Below, piece after piece: positions 52,770 through 64,000 of a stretch of 64,000 nt of DNA. The stretch comes from Unio delphinus (Eukaryota > Mollusca > Bivalvia > Unionida > Unionidae), in the NCBI GenBank assembly GCA_029339505.1, contig JAQISU010000115.1:1421001-1485000 (forward strand), read 5' to 3'. Both the position numbers and the translations under genes were made by a program. The first letter of the stretch is position 1. The number at the start of each line of letters is the position of its first letter. The notes under the pieces are model-generated. The model was not told where the DNA came from. It was given only the letters and a program-made list of their open reading frames with translations, and searched no databases.

Positions 52770-53990
52770 TGATGTTTACTCCTAAAGAATAATTTAATAT
52801 GTCTTAAAACCTTTAAAAGTTAGTTTTATGGAATCTATCCAGTCGAATGCAGCACATATTTGGGATCAATCTCCATATGTTTTCTGAGTTTATTTGTCAT
52901 TTGTATTACACTGTTTACTTGATCGAACTTAAAGGATCTGTAATGCTGCTTTTCCATCCGTGTTTTTGTATGGTGATCTTAATGTGAAAACTTTGCTTTT
53001 ATCCTTTTGACTGTTACCATGTTGTTTTCCCTGTATCTCTTTTTATTAAAAAATATGACTTAATGATATATTCTTCAGATTTGTTACACCTTTTATTTCT
53101 GAATTTTACTCTCATTATGCTGATTTAGGTGATAAAATCACTTGCTTTGTTTTCACTGTAAAACTATGAGAGTCATTATGAGAGTAGTAATGTGGGAAAC
53201 ATGTCAATAGGAAAATGCATTACAGACCACCACCACCCCTGGCATGTTTAGCGTCAAGAATTTAAAAATCCCCATGGGCATGTTTAGCGTCAATGAGAAA
53301 ATACATTACAGACCACCACCATGTTTAGCGTGAAAGGGAAATTGAATGTAGAACTTTGTGGGTGTGTATAACGTCATATTGTTGTATGACGATAATAGTA
53401 ATGAAACAGGTGAGGTGACGTTACGGTACTAAAGATTGGTAACAGTGTTGCAACAATAGTAGGAACAGGTGTGCACTGGGCTGACCTCAATCGGGACCAA
53501 ACAGTGAGACATAGAGATAGACTTGTATAACACATATAACATAATATACAGTCACAGACAATTCACTAACAATTAATCAAATGACAACCAAAGAGGCTTT
53601 AGGTAAGAAAGCAAATCTTTTCGAGACATATGAGTGGCCCTGACACCAACTGTGTCTCAAATTTTTACACAAATCGATTACCATCTTCTTCAACTATTTA
53701 ATGTTGAATAGCACGAATCGTATCATAATGTAAATGGATTAGATCGCCTACGCATCATGTGCTTTTGCGACCCGTTAAGTTCCGAATGCCAAGATTATCA
53801 ATTGGCTGGTTCTGCGGTGAATGGTGCCTGTGTTCAAATGTCATACCTAACATGTCCGCATGCGGAACATAGGCCAGTGACCGGTGGGGCGCAGAACGCC
53901 AAGGAAGGTTCAGATGATGACAGTACGCCCCGAAACGTCAGAACTAGTAGGGCCAACTGCAGTCCAGTTGTACCAGCAGAAGTCTGTTTC
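52770..53990. other. Downstream region of host gene, no further gene
   Basis: An attaaa at about 53046 could be the poly(A) signal of the host gene. A short imperfect repeat (acagaccaccacc, catgtttagcgtcaa) lies at 53220-53335. Confidence 0.4.
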
Positions 53991-53999
53991 AGTGTTATG

Positions 54000-55628
54000 T
54001 AAGCCACCGGTGGTTTTGTTTGAACTGTTTAATTTTCTTATTATGTTTGACCAGTTAAATTGACCAATCGGCTAGGAGTTAGTTTCTCTAAGTATATTGG
54101 AGTCACGTTTAGTGAGTTGGCTCTTTTGGATTGTCTATTTCGATTTCGGTGTCCAAAGGATCGACTTAGGGTTTGTGGGGATAGAGCTTTTATAAGAAGC
54201 GGTCTTCTAACTAAAGGAAGACCATGGGGAAAATAAAAGAAAAAGAAAACCTCGGAATCCTTAGTGGAAAATGTTTGGCCAACACTGTCTTGTTGCTGTG
54301 ATGGTTCCACCCTGGTGTTTGCTAGTATGTTTCCTAGCACCAGTTTCATGCCCGTGCAATGAAAGGGGGTGCCTTTTACTTCATTTGGTATGGTGTTTCC
54401 TTAATCACCTTTGCTTCTGTATGTTGTTCCCATTTCCATTGTATAGTTGTGGTATTTGGCTGTCTTTTGGGGTCTTGGCGGGTGTCTAGAAGGCTTGTAT
54501 TAGATTCCTTTAGATGTTAGTGTATGCGGAAGGTCTTTAATCGCAGTTTTACATTATTTAATAGTGTTTCAGGTAGTACAGGGTAGCGAGGGCAGTTAAT
54601 AGTTGAGTCTCCTTTGCTGAGGTGTTTCGTGAAAATGTTATGGAGAAGGGTTTTGCCTGTTTTTACCCTATTGATTTTTTTTTACATCCGTGGCCGACAG
54701 GAACTTAGATAATTTGTATTTCCATCTTGCCTACCTTTCTGAGTGTATTCCCAAAGTTACTGACATTTTGAGTTCCTCCTATTCGTGTCTATAGTTTAGT
54801 GGCTTTATTTCAATGTTTAGAAGGTTGTAATTTGCTTTTTGCGCAGTTTTACTATTGCCAAATAAACCGATGTAGGAGGATACGCATAGAATGTGGATGG
54901 TTTGTTGTTTATTCTTGACAATCCTAATGTCTTCTAGCATGAATGCTCTGCGTTTGGATCTTGAAAGTCTCTAGAGATTTAAGCATATTTAGTGAGTGGA
55001 TTATGATGACGTACTGACTGCGATTCTTTGTTTGTATCCTCATGCAGGGTCTGTTTATTGCCCATACCTCTGCGGTGTAAATTGAGCAATCATCCGGTAG
55101 TCTTGCTCTGAATTCAACCTGGTGCTACGGTACTGCAATTGCATCCAGATCTATGAAAGCATTTTAAGAGGATTATAAAGAGGATTATGTCTTAGTGCAC
55201 TTAATTTCTACTGGCATATCTGAGTATTTGTTCTTCCCGTCTCGGCTGAAATGGGGGATCTCCCGTTAGGATTTGCGGCTCATTAAGTGACGTATTTGGA
55301 AAAATCCGCGTAGTCTGAGTGCTTTGTATTATTATTGTTGTTTTATTATCAAGTTTCCTAAGCAGTTCTTTATTTGGCGTGCCGTACACATGGCAGCCGG
55401 TGGTTTATGTAAGGGTGTCCTCACCGCAGGCTTCACATGGCAAACAGGCAACATGAGAAAAACGATATCGTTTAATTTATCTTTCTCCTCCTCTATGTTG
55501 GATTCTTCCTCAGCCTCCTTTGCTAGCTCGTCTAAAAGGCGACGAGCAGTTTCCAGATGCGTCTTTAGTTCGATTGTTTTTTGTAATCTGCTCATGTTCA
55601 CAATTGACAGGTCAACAATGGGTAGGCA

Positions 55629-55695
<67 letters not shown>

Positions 55696-57885
55696 CGGGC
55701 AGTATTATCATGGTCAGCTCTTGTTTATTCAATCCAGGGTAAGGATAATTTTGATCCCTTTGCCGAAATTAATAGGGCGCCATCTTGTTTTGATAAATTT
55801 GATAAATAAGCGTACTCTGTGTTCCTTGGTGGTAAAGTAAGGTTTGCTAAGGGCACCGCTAATTCACTAGCTGATGTGTGAGTTGTATCGTATATGTTGG
55901 CCAGTTTGTTTGGATTGATTCCTTGTTTAGAATACCACTTGAGGAGGGAAATGTTACGCCGCATTGTTCAGCATTGTTGCTTGTTAAATATGTTCCTAAG
56001 GTGCTGGCTAAGTTGATTTTTCCTATGATCATTCTGTTGATGGTTACTTGTGGTGTTTAAGTGTCTTTAGTGAGTTCGACGTTAATTGTGACACTAGGGT
56101 ATTATAGCCTGTAATATGCGTCCTTTATTACTACTGACGTCCCAGTGATGTTGCCAGGTGGTATCAATTTTCTAGCTGTATAGTTCATGTACGCTATAGG
56201 TGTATGTTGGTCTAGTGTAATTGTTGAGGTACGGTGTGGCCAGTCGGTCGGCGCAGACATTCCCTGCGACTCCAGTGTGTGAGGGCACCCTACTTTTTAG
56301 TTTGGTTATTGAGTTGAAGCAGCTTAAGAATATGATTAGTTTCTCTAAGGAATTATCTCTAGTGATGTTATGGTTTGTCTTGATTGTGGTGATAACACTG
56401 AGAGAGTCGCTTATGATTACTGCTCGTGGTGTGCGCGTAAATTGGACCCACCTAAGTGCTTGGATAACGACCAGAATTATGCGGTGTAGATGAAATAATT
56501 ATCTGGAAGCCTGGCTCCAAAGTTGATATTGTTTCCGGAATTAATATTTCCGCCGATGTTTTATCTGGTCAGGTGATCTTTGAGCCATCAGTGTATATTT
56601 TTGCGTATCCTATGTATTCGGTTTCGAGTTCGGCTAGTATTTTGGCTGCGATAAAATTGTCATGTTCTTGTTTGGAGCCGTAGGTGATGGCTGTTGTGTT
56701 ATATAACAGTGCGTTTCCTGTCCAGGGGGTTATGTCTCGATACATATGTTGTTCGGTTAGTATTTGTGAGCGGTTGCGTTCGTTGGTTAGCCGGCGTATG
56801 TGGTGTGCACAGGGTAGTCGGGGTACCTGTTTTCTATGGAAGTTGATGTTGCATTATTAGACTCTTTCCCTGGTGCGGTGGCATGTCCTATAAATTGATA
56901 CCCGCGCGGCGTGTCATACGATATTTTCCTTTCTTCTGATGTGTATCGGTAGTTCCCTTGTGAAGATTTGTAATTCCTCCAGGCAGGTGGAGTTAAGTGC
57001 GTCGGTACAGATGGTTAGGGATTTATATTGTAGGGAGTCGAGTTTCATTAGCGTCATCTGGGGTGCTGACGCACATACTTGGCATCCTTGGTCGATTTTA
57101 GATCTTATGAGTGACTTGTATAACATCATCAGGGTTGATTGATTGGCTGCCCAGATGATGCCTTTAAAGTATCTCAGTAGGTTAAGGTCGGGTTTGCATG
57201 TTTTGGTGAATTCATTGATGTGGTATTTCCAGGTGAGTTGTTCATCAAAGTACATCTCCAGGAATCTTGCTACTTGGATGAAGTGTATTAATTTGCCTTC
57301 AGTGTATAATTTGGGGTATTTGAAGTTAATTTGTCTTCAGTGTATAATTTGGGGTATTCGAAGTTAATTTGTCTTCAGTGTATAATTTGGGGTATTCGAA
57401 GTTAATTTGTCTTCAGTGTATAATTTGGGGTATTCGAAGTTAATTTGTCTTCAGTGTATAATTTGGGGTATTCGAAGTTAATTTGTCTTCAGTGTATAAG
57501 TTGGGGTATTCGAAGTTAATTTGTCTGGGCGAGGCGAATATGATTGCTGCTGTTTTTGTGCTTGAGATTTTAAAGCTTCATTTGTTTGATCATCGACCTA
57601 TCATAATGAGGTTGTCTTGTAGATGCAGCATGACTTTTGCGTTATCCCGCTGTCATCAGCAAAATGAGATAGGTCTATGTTGATTGTGTTGACATCCTTA
57701 TCTAGGTCGTTTATTATGAAGTTGAAGAGTGTAGGACTGAAAACCCTACCTTGTGTATCCATTTTCCAGGAGTAGCGTATGTGAATATTGATCCCCCACT
57801 TTGTAATTGCACATTATCGATTCGTCTCGTCTGGGTATTTCTTCTCATAAAGTACATATCGTCTTCCAAAGGTGGAAATCCATAC
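54000..57885 (-). mobile_element. Decayed non-LTR retrotransposon (RT and RNase H remnants)
   Basis: On the minus strand, 57885 to about 57600 reads an RT segment around LSPTLFN-like FSPTLFNFIINDLD and HFADDSG (active site). 56914-57255 is open for 113 residues with the RT thumb/connector pattern (YFDEQLTWKYHI, MLYKSLIRSKIDQGCQV, LPIHIRRKE). 56390-56620 reads RNase H remnants (IYTDGSKIT, AVIISDSLSVIT) interrupted by stops. This order is that of Jockey/I-type LINEs with RNase H. Stops and frameshifts are frequent, so it is old. The 3' limit near 54000 is uncertain. A (GA)n run (55631-55692) interrupts it. Confidence 0.75.
57285..57525 (+). repeat. 38-bp tandem repeat inside the LINE remnant, ~6 copies
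   Basis: Units of aatttgtcttcagtgtataa and tttggggtattcgaagtt, nearly identical. It expanded after the LINE had died, since it splits the RT reading. Confidence 0.95.
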
Positions 57886-59159
57886 GAATAAAATAAAATC
57901 CATACTACCCTGTTTAGGAACGTAGACAGCAGCAGTAGGGGATACGTTTAGCCTCAAGGTTTTCAAAACCACCCTGTGACACTATAGCCTCAATGGGAAA
58001 ATACCGCAATGAATGTGTCCTGAAAAAAGCATAAATACTCTTGCCGTGTCTGCTTTTGTATCAAACGTGACTTTCCCTACACTATTATGGCTACCTCTGC
58101 TATTTTTGCTTCCTCTTCCTTCACTTTCAAAGTTGTTGTGAACACTTATATCGTGCTAGTTTGAAGACCTTGTATCCAAACCGTCAGCATCGTTGTTCAT
58201 ATATCCAGAAAGGAAACAAGAAAAACAACGGCAGGCTAATTATCCAAAAAACGCTTAGTCAGACATCGGCGTCATCTCCAGAAACGACGCAGTCTTCCAA
58301 AGAAAAAGAGAAGTCAGCAAAGGGGAGAAATGTTTGGCATATATCATAAGGTCAATACGTTTGCAGAAAACCTTGAACAAACACTTTTAAAAAAGAGGAA
58401 CAACAGACTTAGAAGATATGATAAGAAGATGAAAGGGATCCTCTGCACTACAGCTATCTAAGACGTGACCTTTGGAAGTGAATGGAAGGACGAAAACTGA
58501 CTTTAGCGCCTTACAAACAATGGATGGATTACCATCGTTGGCAAGAACAGCAAACCCAGTATTTACCTCCCAATCCTGATTTGACCAAGATGTCTCAATT
58601 ACAATACGAATTGCAATCGTCGATAGATCGCAAATATTTTTCCGAAACAAAAAGATCGCAAAAGTACGGTCAACAAATCCACCGACTGCAACACCGTAAC
58701 CAGAAAGGGTTTCGACGAAACAGCTCAGATGACTCTGGTTAAAGATACACCAGCACCACTACCTCCAGACAGATGCAGTGTCACGATTGCCTGTGACTTT
58801 CACCCAGTTCTTCTCTGCAGGATCTGTAAAAGCAATCATGGTGGATGTGGTGTGGAGAACGTGTATCTAAAACGCAAATCGTTTTTTTCTGGCAAACATG
58901 TAAAGTTTATTGTGCCATCGTTGCGGTCATTGCCAATTTTAATTTGCAGCAAGGACACAAACAATTGTACTATTTCACTGAGCAGTTTCATCGGTTATCG
59001 CTTTCCAATCCTTCTCTGAAATACTCCTCGAACGGAAACAACAACTAGCTCCTTGCGTTCAACGCCCTTCATGCTCTCAACAATCACCACCACAACAACA
59101 GTCCTCTTTTAGACACTCCTCTGATTTCCAGTGACCCCTCGAACTGCATATTTCTGGTA

Positions 59160-60055
59160 TTATGAATAACAACAACCAATTTTACTTAACGATACCCAAA
59201 TGACAGTTCCATAGAGGTGTTTCCCACCAATACTTTGTTTTGTTACACTGCCAAATAACCTCAGGCTATCCAATTGGATCACGCATCCCATTGGGAAGTT
59301 TCTTAGGTGGATGTCATTCATCCTACACACTTCCAAATCAATACTTTTGATGGTTGAAATTCATTACGAGCAAGTGCAAACGTATTTAGATGCCAATGTA
59401 AAATATGAGAATAAAACACATAACTCACAAACTAAAGACACCACCTATACAATTATTATTCCCTCAGAATATTTTTAATGGGCAATATTTGGTGACCACG
59501 AATGCTACCAGTTGCAATGGAATGTTTAACAATGCCTTGGAGAGTGTCGGCAAAAGTGAAACCCTTGAGTACCATAAAGTGGCTCGTCGCCTACAGATGA
59601 AAATTGCTTTGAGGGTATGGTAGTGTCTATTATATTGTCTTGAGTTGTTTGACATTTTCGGTTGGGACATGAATATAATAATGGCAATTATCAGGAAAAA
59701 AGACTCACCAGTCATTTCCGACGCAGATTATTTTACCGAGTTATTTGTTTCCCAGTAAAGCTGAACCAAGAACTCAACTTGATTTGTGTGTATTCCGATG
59801 GGGTGGAGCACAACGTGGTGGGACAATCCTCCGTATATTTACAGCGTGTCATTCCTTTCGAAGTGGATTCGAACAATGACGATGATGGTTTTAATACCTA
59901 TCACGTCCACCGCGAATTCGTACATCCTCATTATTTGCCCGGGATTAAGTCGTATTTTAACAGTGTCAACATTGCTATATAAGCAGATCCGGGGACAAAA
60001 TATTCCATTTACTCATGAAAAGTCACGGTGAATCTCCATTTTCGAAAACGATTTT
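59160..60055 (+). pseudogene. F54H12.2-like Polinton penton, multiply broken
   Basis: Reading starts at an ATG near 59163 (MNNNNQFYLT), then requires several frame changes and crosses stops. Recognisable blocks: HWEVSLVDVIHP (~59280), YTIIIPSEYF (~59445), VARRLQMKIALRVW (to 59623), LICVYSDGVEHNVVGQSSV (~59775-59835), VHREFVHPHYLPGIKSYFN, and VTVNLHFRKRF near 60030. The block order matches that of invertebrate Polinton proteins annotated as F54H12.2-like. Assignment is by pattern memory and should be treated as moderate. Confidence 0.55.
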
Positions 60056-60168
60056 CTAACGACTCATAAGTCATGTATCCTCTGTATCGAAGAGTCTCTC
60101 TAAAATGACGAGATAGTTTAGGTTATATTTTAAAATCGGTCTTTTGTTCAGTCCCCCCCCCCCCCGTT

Positions 60169-60498
60169 TTGAGACAAACGGTGACACGCAAATTGCACAC
60201 CTTTCAATATACCGCGTTGACTCACAGCAAAGAATTTCTCGAAAATGTCATCACTGACAAACAAAACCCCAATGAAACTTTCTTGAGAGCATGCAAGACC
60301 ATCTTGCTTCAAACTGGTAAAGATATTTTGAACCGGCGAGAAACTCGTATAAAAACCATGGACGGTACCGAGTCAGGCATTTCTGCTTCCCTAGAGCCAC
60401 ATCACGGACAAGAGGTCTTCCTACCTCAAGAGCTAGACAAACTAAGAAAAGAAGAACCGTTCAAGACTTGGACGTTTTTGATTATTAAAAAATCATAG
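60169..60498 (+). CDS. Open reading frame of unknown origin, 109 codons
   Basis: Open but without an ATG start, beginning just after a poly-C run (about 60151-60165) and ending TAG 60496-60498. It is hydrophilic and helical (SKEFLENVITDKQNPNETF, LRACKTILLQTGKDILNRRE). It may be the next gene of the decayed third Polinton or a captured host exon. No family recognised. Confidence 0.3.
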   Translation: MRQTVTRKLHTFQYTALTHSKEFLENVITDKQNPNETFLRACKTILLQTGKDILNRRETRIKTMDGTESGISASLEPHHGQEVFLPQELDKLRKEEPFKTWTFLIIKKS

Positions 60499-61439
60499 AG
60501 ACAGAACAATGGTGCATTGAGAGTCTTGCGTCTGTTCCATGTGGGATCTGGATCTATTTCAAGCATCACTGTACAAATAATTCTCAAAAGAAAATTTCAT
60601 ATTACGTATATTACATACATTATATAGGATTTAGTATTTATATAAGGTCTCATCAGAACCGAATATTCTTTGTGGGGAAAACATCGCTTCAAGTAACGTA
60701 TCACAGTCGATCTTCATTGTGATGTGACAATGTCGATTTGTGTGTACAAAGGCCACAACATGCAGTTGACACTTATGATTTCAGTGCTTCTATGCTTAAC
60801 CTCACAAACGTTTTTTGTACTAGCCAGACATTCTTCATAACTTTGCTAAATTATTAGCCATTATATTTAATTTGCTGCCCGGATAAAGCAAGTGATTTCA
60901 TATTATTGTTTAATCGATCACTTTGTTACTTTCACTCCTTTCTGAAATCGCCTAAAAACTTACATCCTCTTTGGCCAAAACAAGGACATAATTGAACTGA
61001 AAGCAAAATACCTTGATTTAAATTTGGTTACATGTTTGATCTGAAAGAGCATCCTTGTCTGTAAGAAAGCTCTGCAGTGAACATTAACCTATCTTGACGC
61101 AACGAACCCATCTGAAGTTCCTCTTATTTACAAGCCAGTTGTATTTGCTTGACCGTCAAACCCTGGCGCGATTCATCTAGAAGGCATCAATTTACCCCTA
61201 ATTTCCAAAGACTTCCATACAAGTTATGTTGAGAATTGGAAAGTCTAACGTGTTCATTCTATAAATAAGTTTACTCTAATCAATGCCTCACATTAGCCTT
61301 AATTTAAATATGTTGTCTTGCATCAGTCACTTTCCTCTAATCCGTCAGAGTTTCTGAAGTGTATGTACTTTAAGATCAGTGGTAAACATGTGTGGTCGAA
61401 CACGTGTCTGGTTGATCAGTAAAAGAACAAAGAATGAAA

Positions 61440-61780
61440 GAACAAAGTTAACTGTCTGTATTAACTGGCACAGTCTGTATTAACTGGCACAGTCTGTATT
61501 AACTGTCACAGTCTGTACTAACTGTCACAGTCCGTATTTATTGTCACAGTCAGTATTAAATGTCACATTCAGTATTTACTGTCACAGTCTGTATTAACTG
61601 TCACAGTCAGTATTAACTGTCACATTCTGTATTTACTGTCACAGTCTGTATTAACTGTCACAGTCAGTATTAACTGTCAAATTCAGTATTAACTGTTACA
61701 GTCTGTATTAACTGACACAATCTGTATTAACTGTCACAGTCCGTTTTTATTGTCACATTCAGTATTTACTGTCACACGTG
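61440..61780 (+). repeat. 19-bp tandem repeat, ~17 copies
   Basis: Units of agtctgtattaactgtcac with variants agtcagta, attcagta and tttactg. Confidence 0.95.
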
Positions 61781-63359
61781 TGACCAAACGTCTGAAATTC
61801 TGAGGTAATAAAACTCTCATAGAGAGCTCATGGACCACACACCAAATTGTACAAAGCAGAAAGGTTTTGATGACATAAGGCTATATTACCCATATGTTTA
61901 CTTACATAGGTATTCTAATTATTGCTTACGCTTCACTTACAATTTCTAGATCGAACGACGTAGCTGTAGTGTGAAAGAGAGGCCATTGCATGTTAGCCTT
62001 TAAAGTAATCAATCGAAATGGTGTGTGGGCAATTCCATTTTTAAATAAAGGGTATAAATATGTGCTCAGGCGTGATGGTTCGATGTAATAGCTAATGCGC
62101 ATGGTAGGCGGGAAAATAAACTGTGCTAGTGAATTTCTGGTATGCACATGACATAATTTAAAAAAGGATGTATTATGTACCGATGCTGGAAGTTTGACAC
62201 CGGAACATAGTCCGATTACAGGAACTTCACACTAAAATAAACATTATCTTTAGAAAATGGATTTTTATATTATGTTTTTTTTGCTTGGCCTAAGCATAGC
62301 ATCCTTTCCCCTATTACAAGTGTGAGCAAGCTACTTGGAGATTGCAGACAACCCAGAGTGAATATGATTCATTGTGGTGCTTTTAATGACCAGTTCCAGC
62401 TCGGGTCATATACTCCTTCCCTGCCTGGCTTTATAGAATGTCAGGGCAGAATCGACTCGATTGTGAAAGAGTACGGTACCACAGTACTTGAAAATTTCAA
62501 ACTAAACATCCTTTGGCTTCCATGGCACGTGGTATCATTGTTAGGACTAGGGTACCGTTGTGGTCTGAAGCTCAACTTCATGTTAACGGCTCAGCTCTAT
62601 AAAGCTATGTATGGGCTAGAAAATGCAGCAACGTTCGGCCAGTAAGTATGTACGCATAGACGTGACGTCCATCGAATTCCGCGATCCAGTTACCAGACAG
62701 CACATTGATAAGCAGTTGGTCGTACAATCCTATGTCGCCATTTTGAGGTGTACTAAAACTTAGATAAGCGAGGATTCGGACTGGATCTACGTGCAATGTT
62801 AGGGCCTCAGTGCTTCACAGTGGTAAAGTTCCAGCACTAAAACAATTACAACTAAGAGCAGTAATTAATGTCCGAATCTATGACAATCGCTGCTTTGAGT
62901 GAGAGATTATGCCTGCTATGCATCCAGTAGACAGCACACATATCGGGGAAGAAATGACAACTAGAACCTATGCGAGTCTGACTTTAGAGGCACTGACACT
63001 CAAGATAAGCGGTGTTTGCACGGTTGAGGCATTTGGCAGAGGAAATGGTCTTTAGCCACAATACGTCGGCGCTAAAGCAAGTCCACGCAATGTACTGTTG
63101 CGAGATAAGCCACACGCTCATGCCTAAATGGTGGCTGACAAAGGCAAGAATAGAAATGATCGTTTCTTTAAGTCGGACACCGGAAAGAACTGCCAGAAAA
63201 ATATAAGTAGATTATTGTCAAAATCGTCCAATACAAAGCTTGGTGGATGTTCACGAACATTTTAGCGAACACACAAAGCAGGACATCCAGATAATGGAGA
63301 TTATGGTGGACAATAAGGACTCCTGCGACTTTATAGTCTCGGCACCAGAGCCTATCGTA

Positions 63360-63670
63360 TTGAATTGTTGGATGCGGGCCTTCAGCCTATCGTACGTCTT
63401 GTTGGATGCGGTCACACAGCCTATCGTATTTTTATTCTTGGATGCGTGCCCACCGCCTATCGTACGTCTTGTTGGATGCATGACCACATTATATCATATG
63501 TCTTGTTGGATGCGGGCCCACAGCCTATAGTATGTATTGTTGGATACGGGACCACAACCTAACGTATGTATTGTTGGATGCGGGCCAACATCCTATATTA
63601 TTTCTTGTTGGATGCGGGCCCACAGTCTATCGTATGTCTTTTATTATGCGGGACAGCAGCCTGTCGTACG
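63360..63670 (+). repeat. 34-bp tandem repeat, ~9 copies
   Basis: Units of gttggatgcgggcccacagc and ctatcgtatgtctt, with diverged edges. Confidence 0.93.
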
Positions 63671-64000
63671 TCTTATTGGAGTCAATATAAAGTCGCGAGA
63701 TGATGATGCATTTGAAATGGCCCTCTTAAGCGCTGATTCAATCTTATTTCTGAAATGTTACATAAACATTCGTGCATGCAGCCCGAAGGGAAATATGGTG
63801 CGGCGCAAGCCCTGAAGTTTTTAAATGACATACATTCTGTCCATTTTGTACGTTGAGCAGTTACCTCGACGTATTTCTCCATTTGCTCTGTTATACCATC
63901 GCTCGCGTTTTCGATGCGTCTTTTTAACCTACCCATTGTGTTTGTTTCGTTTATCTGATACCGACAACAAAATCAATCCAATCTTGATATAAGGCAGCAT

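Larger units (their letters stand above)
58100..60500 (+). mobile_element. Decayed fragment of a third Polinton, different lineage
   Basis: Several plus-strand pieces look like Polinton virion genes. At 58482-58742 an 86-residue frame (LAPYKQWMDYHRWQ, LPPNPDLTKMSQLQYELQS, KYGQQIHRLQ) has the pattern of a short helical protein common in invertebrate Polintons. At about 59160-60040 a frameshifted penton-like gene begins NNNNQFYLTIPS with a HWEVSLVDVIHP block and ends with CVYSDGVEHNVVGQSS, LQRVIPFEVD and VTVNLHFRKRF, as in the F54H12.2-like proteins. It is unlike the pentons of A and B, so it comes from another family. No terminal repeats, integrase or polymerase are visible. Heavy decay indicates greater age. 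Confidence 0.55.
60500..64000. other. Intergenic tail of the window, no credible gene
   Basis: Contains a 19-bp repeat (61440-61780) and a 34-bp repeat (63360-63670). The remaining frames are short, lack motifs and often lack ATG starts. Confidence 0.5.

Noticed and set aside
53757..54489. Short ORFs on both strands after the host gene
   Set aside because: Small, without motifs, at the uncertain 3' edge of a decayed LINE. Not supportable as genes.
58729..59019. 96-residue Cys-containing ORF
   Set aside because: Lies inside the decayed third Polinton, shares no motif with zinc proteins beyond scattered Cys, and competes with another frame.
62321..62641. Possible host exon (open for 107 codons, followed by gtaagt)
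   Set aside because: The upstream acceptor would be aag instead of cag/tag, no neighbouring exons were found, and no family is recognised.

Overview
The window is animal (metazoan) nuclear DNA: AT-rich, intron-containing and full of satellites and transposons. A tRNA-derived SINE, RTE/Jockey-type LINE debris, a FLYWCH/MULE transposon and a pogo-like element fit a marine invertebrate, and a mollusc is my best guess (inference only). The dominant content is two large endogenous Polinton/Maverick (adintovirus-like) elements, related but clearly diverged, lying in the same orientation about 9 kb apart.

Element A (1-15595) enters the window already inside its phospholipase gene and runs to its right terminal repeat. 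Element B (24463-39942) is complete: 15.5 kb, about 190-bp terminal inverted repeats, flanked by the 5-bp direct repeat agctc. The shared gene order is: packaging ATPase (-), small zinc-ribbon protein (+), parvovirus-like PLA2 (+), retroviral-type integrase (+), a very large DNA polymerase B - SF1 helicase - HNH fusion (-), Cys-rich protein (+), HNH endonuclease (+, decayed in both), a variable control/accessory region, TFIIS-like protein, two virion-associated proteins, major capsid protein, pVI-like membrane protein, adenain-type protease, fibre-like repeat protein, hydrophobic protein, penton, then the right terminal repeat. Together this is a full virion-plus-integration gene set: capsid and penton build the shell, the protease matures it, the ATPase packages, the integrase inserts, PolB replicates. 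Both copies are decaying, but in different genes. A has a broken polymerase, a broken stand-alone HNH gene and a protease frameshift near its start. B has breaks in integrase, polymerase, PLA2 start, TFIIS-like, pVI-like, fibre, hydrophobic protein and penton.

Between the elements (15596-24457) are a degenerate trinucleotide-type minisatellite, a 26-bp repeat, a 5'-truncated LINE reverse-transcriptase fragment between two (TA)n tracts, a 70-bp satellite, and a complete 2.04-kb MULE transposon with a 9-bp target duplication and one internal stop.

After element B come a 1.5-kb 29-bp satellite, a 1.25-kb non-autonomous pogo/Tigger-like element containing a TTAA-flanked foldback, a 64-bp repeat, and one host gene with a TATA box and four exons (45595-52371) encoding a 246-residue protein of apparent aerolysin/ETX-MTX2 beta-pore-forming type, with a SINE in its last intron. 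The final 11 kb holds a decayed minus-strand LINE (about 54000-57885), a decayed fragment of a third Polinton of a different lineage (about 58100-60500), and short tandem repeats, with no other convincing gene.
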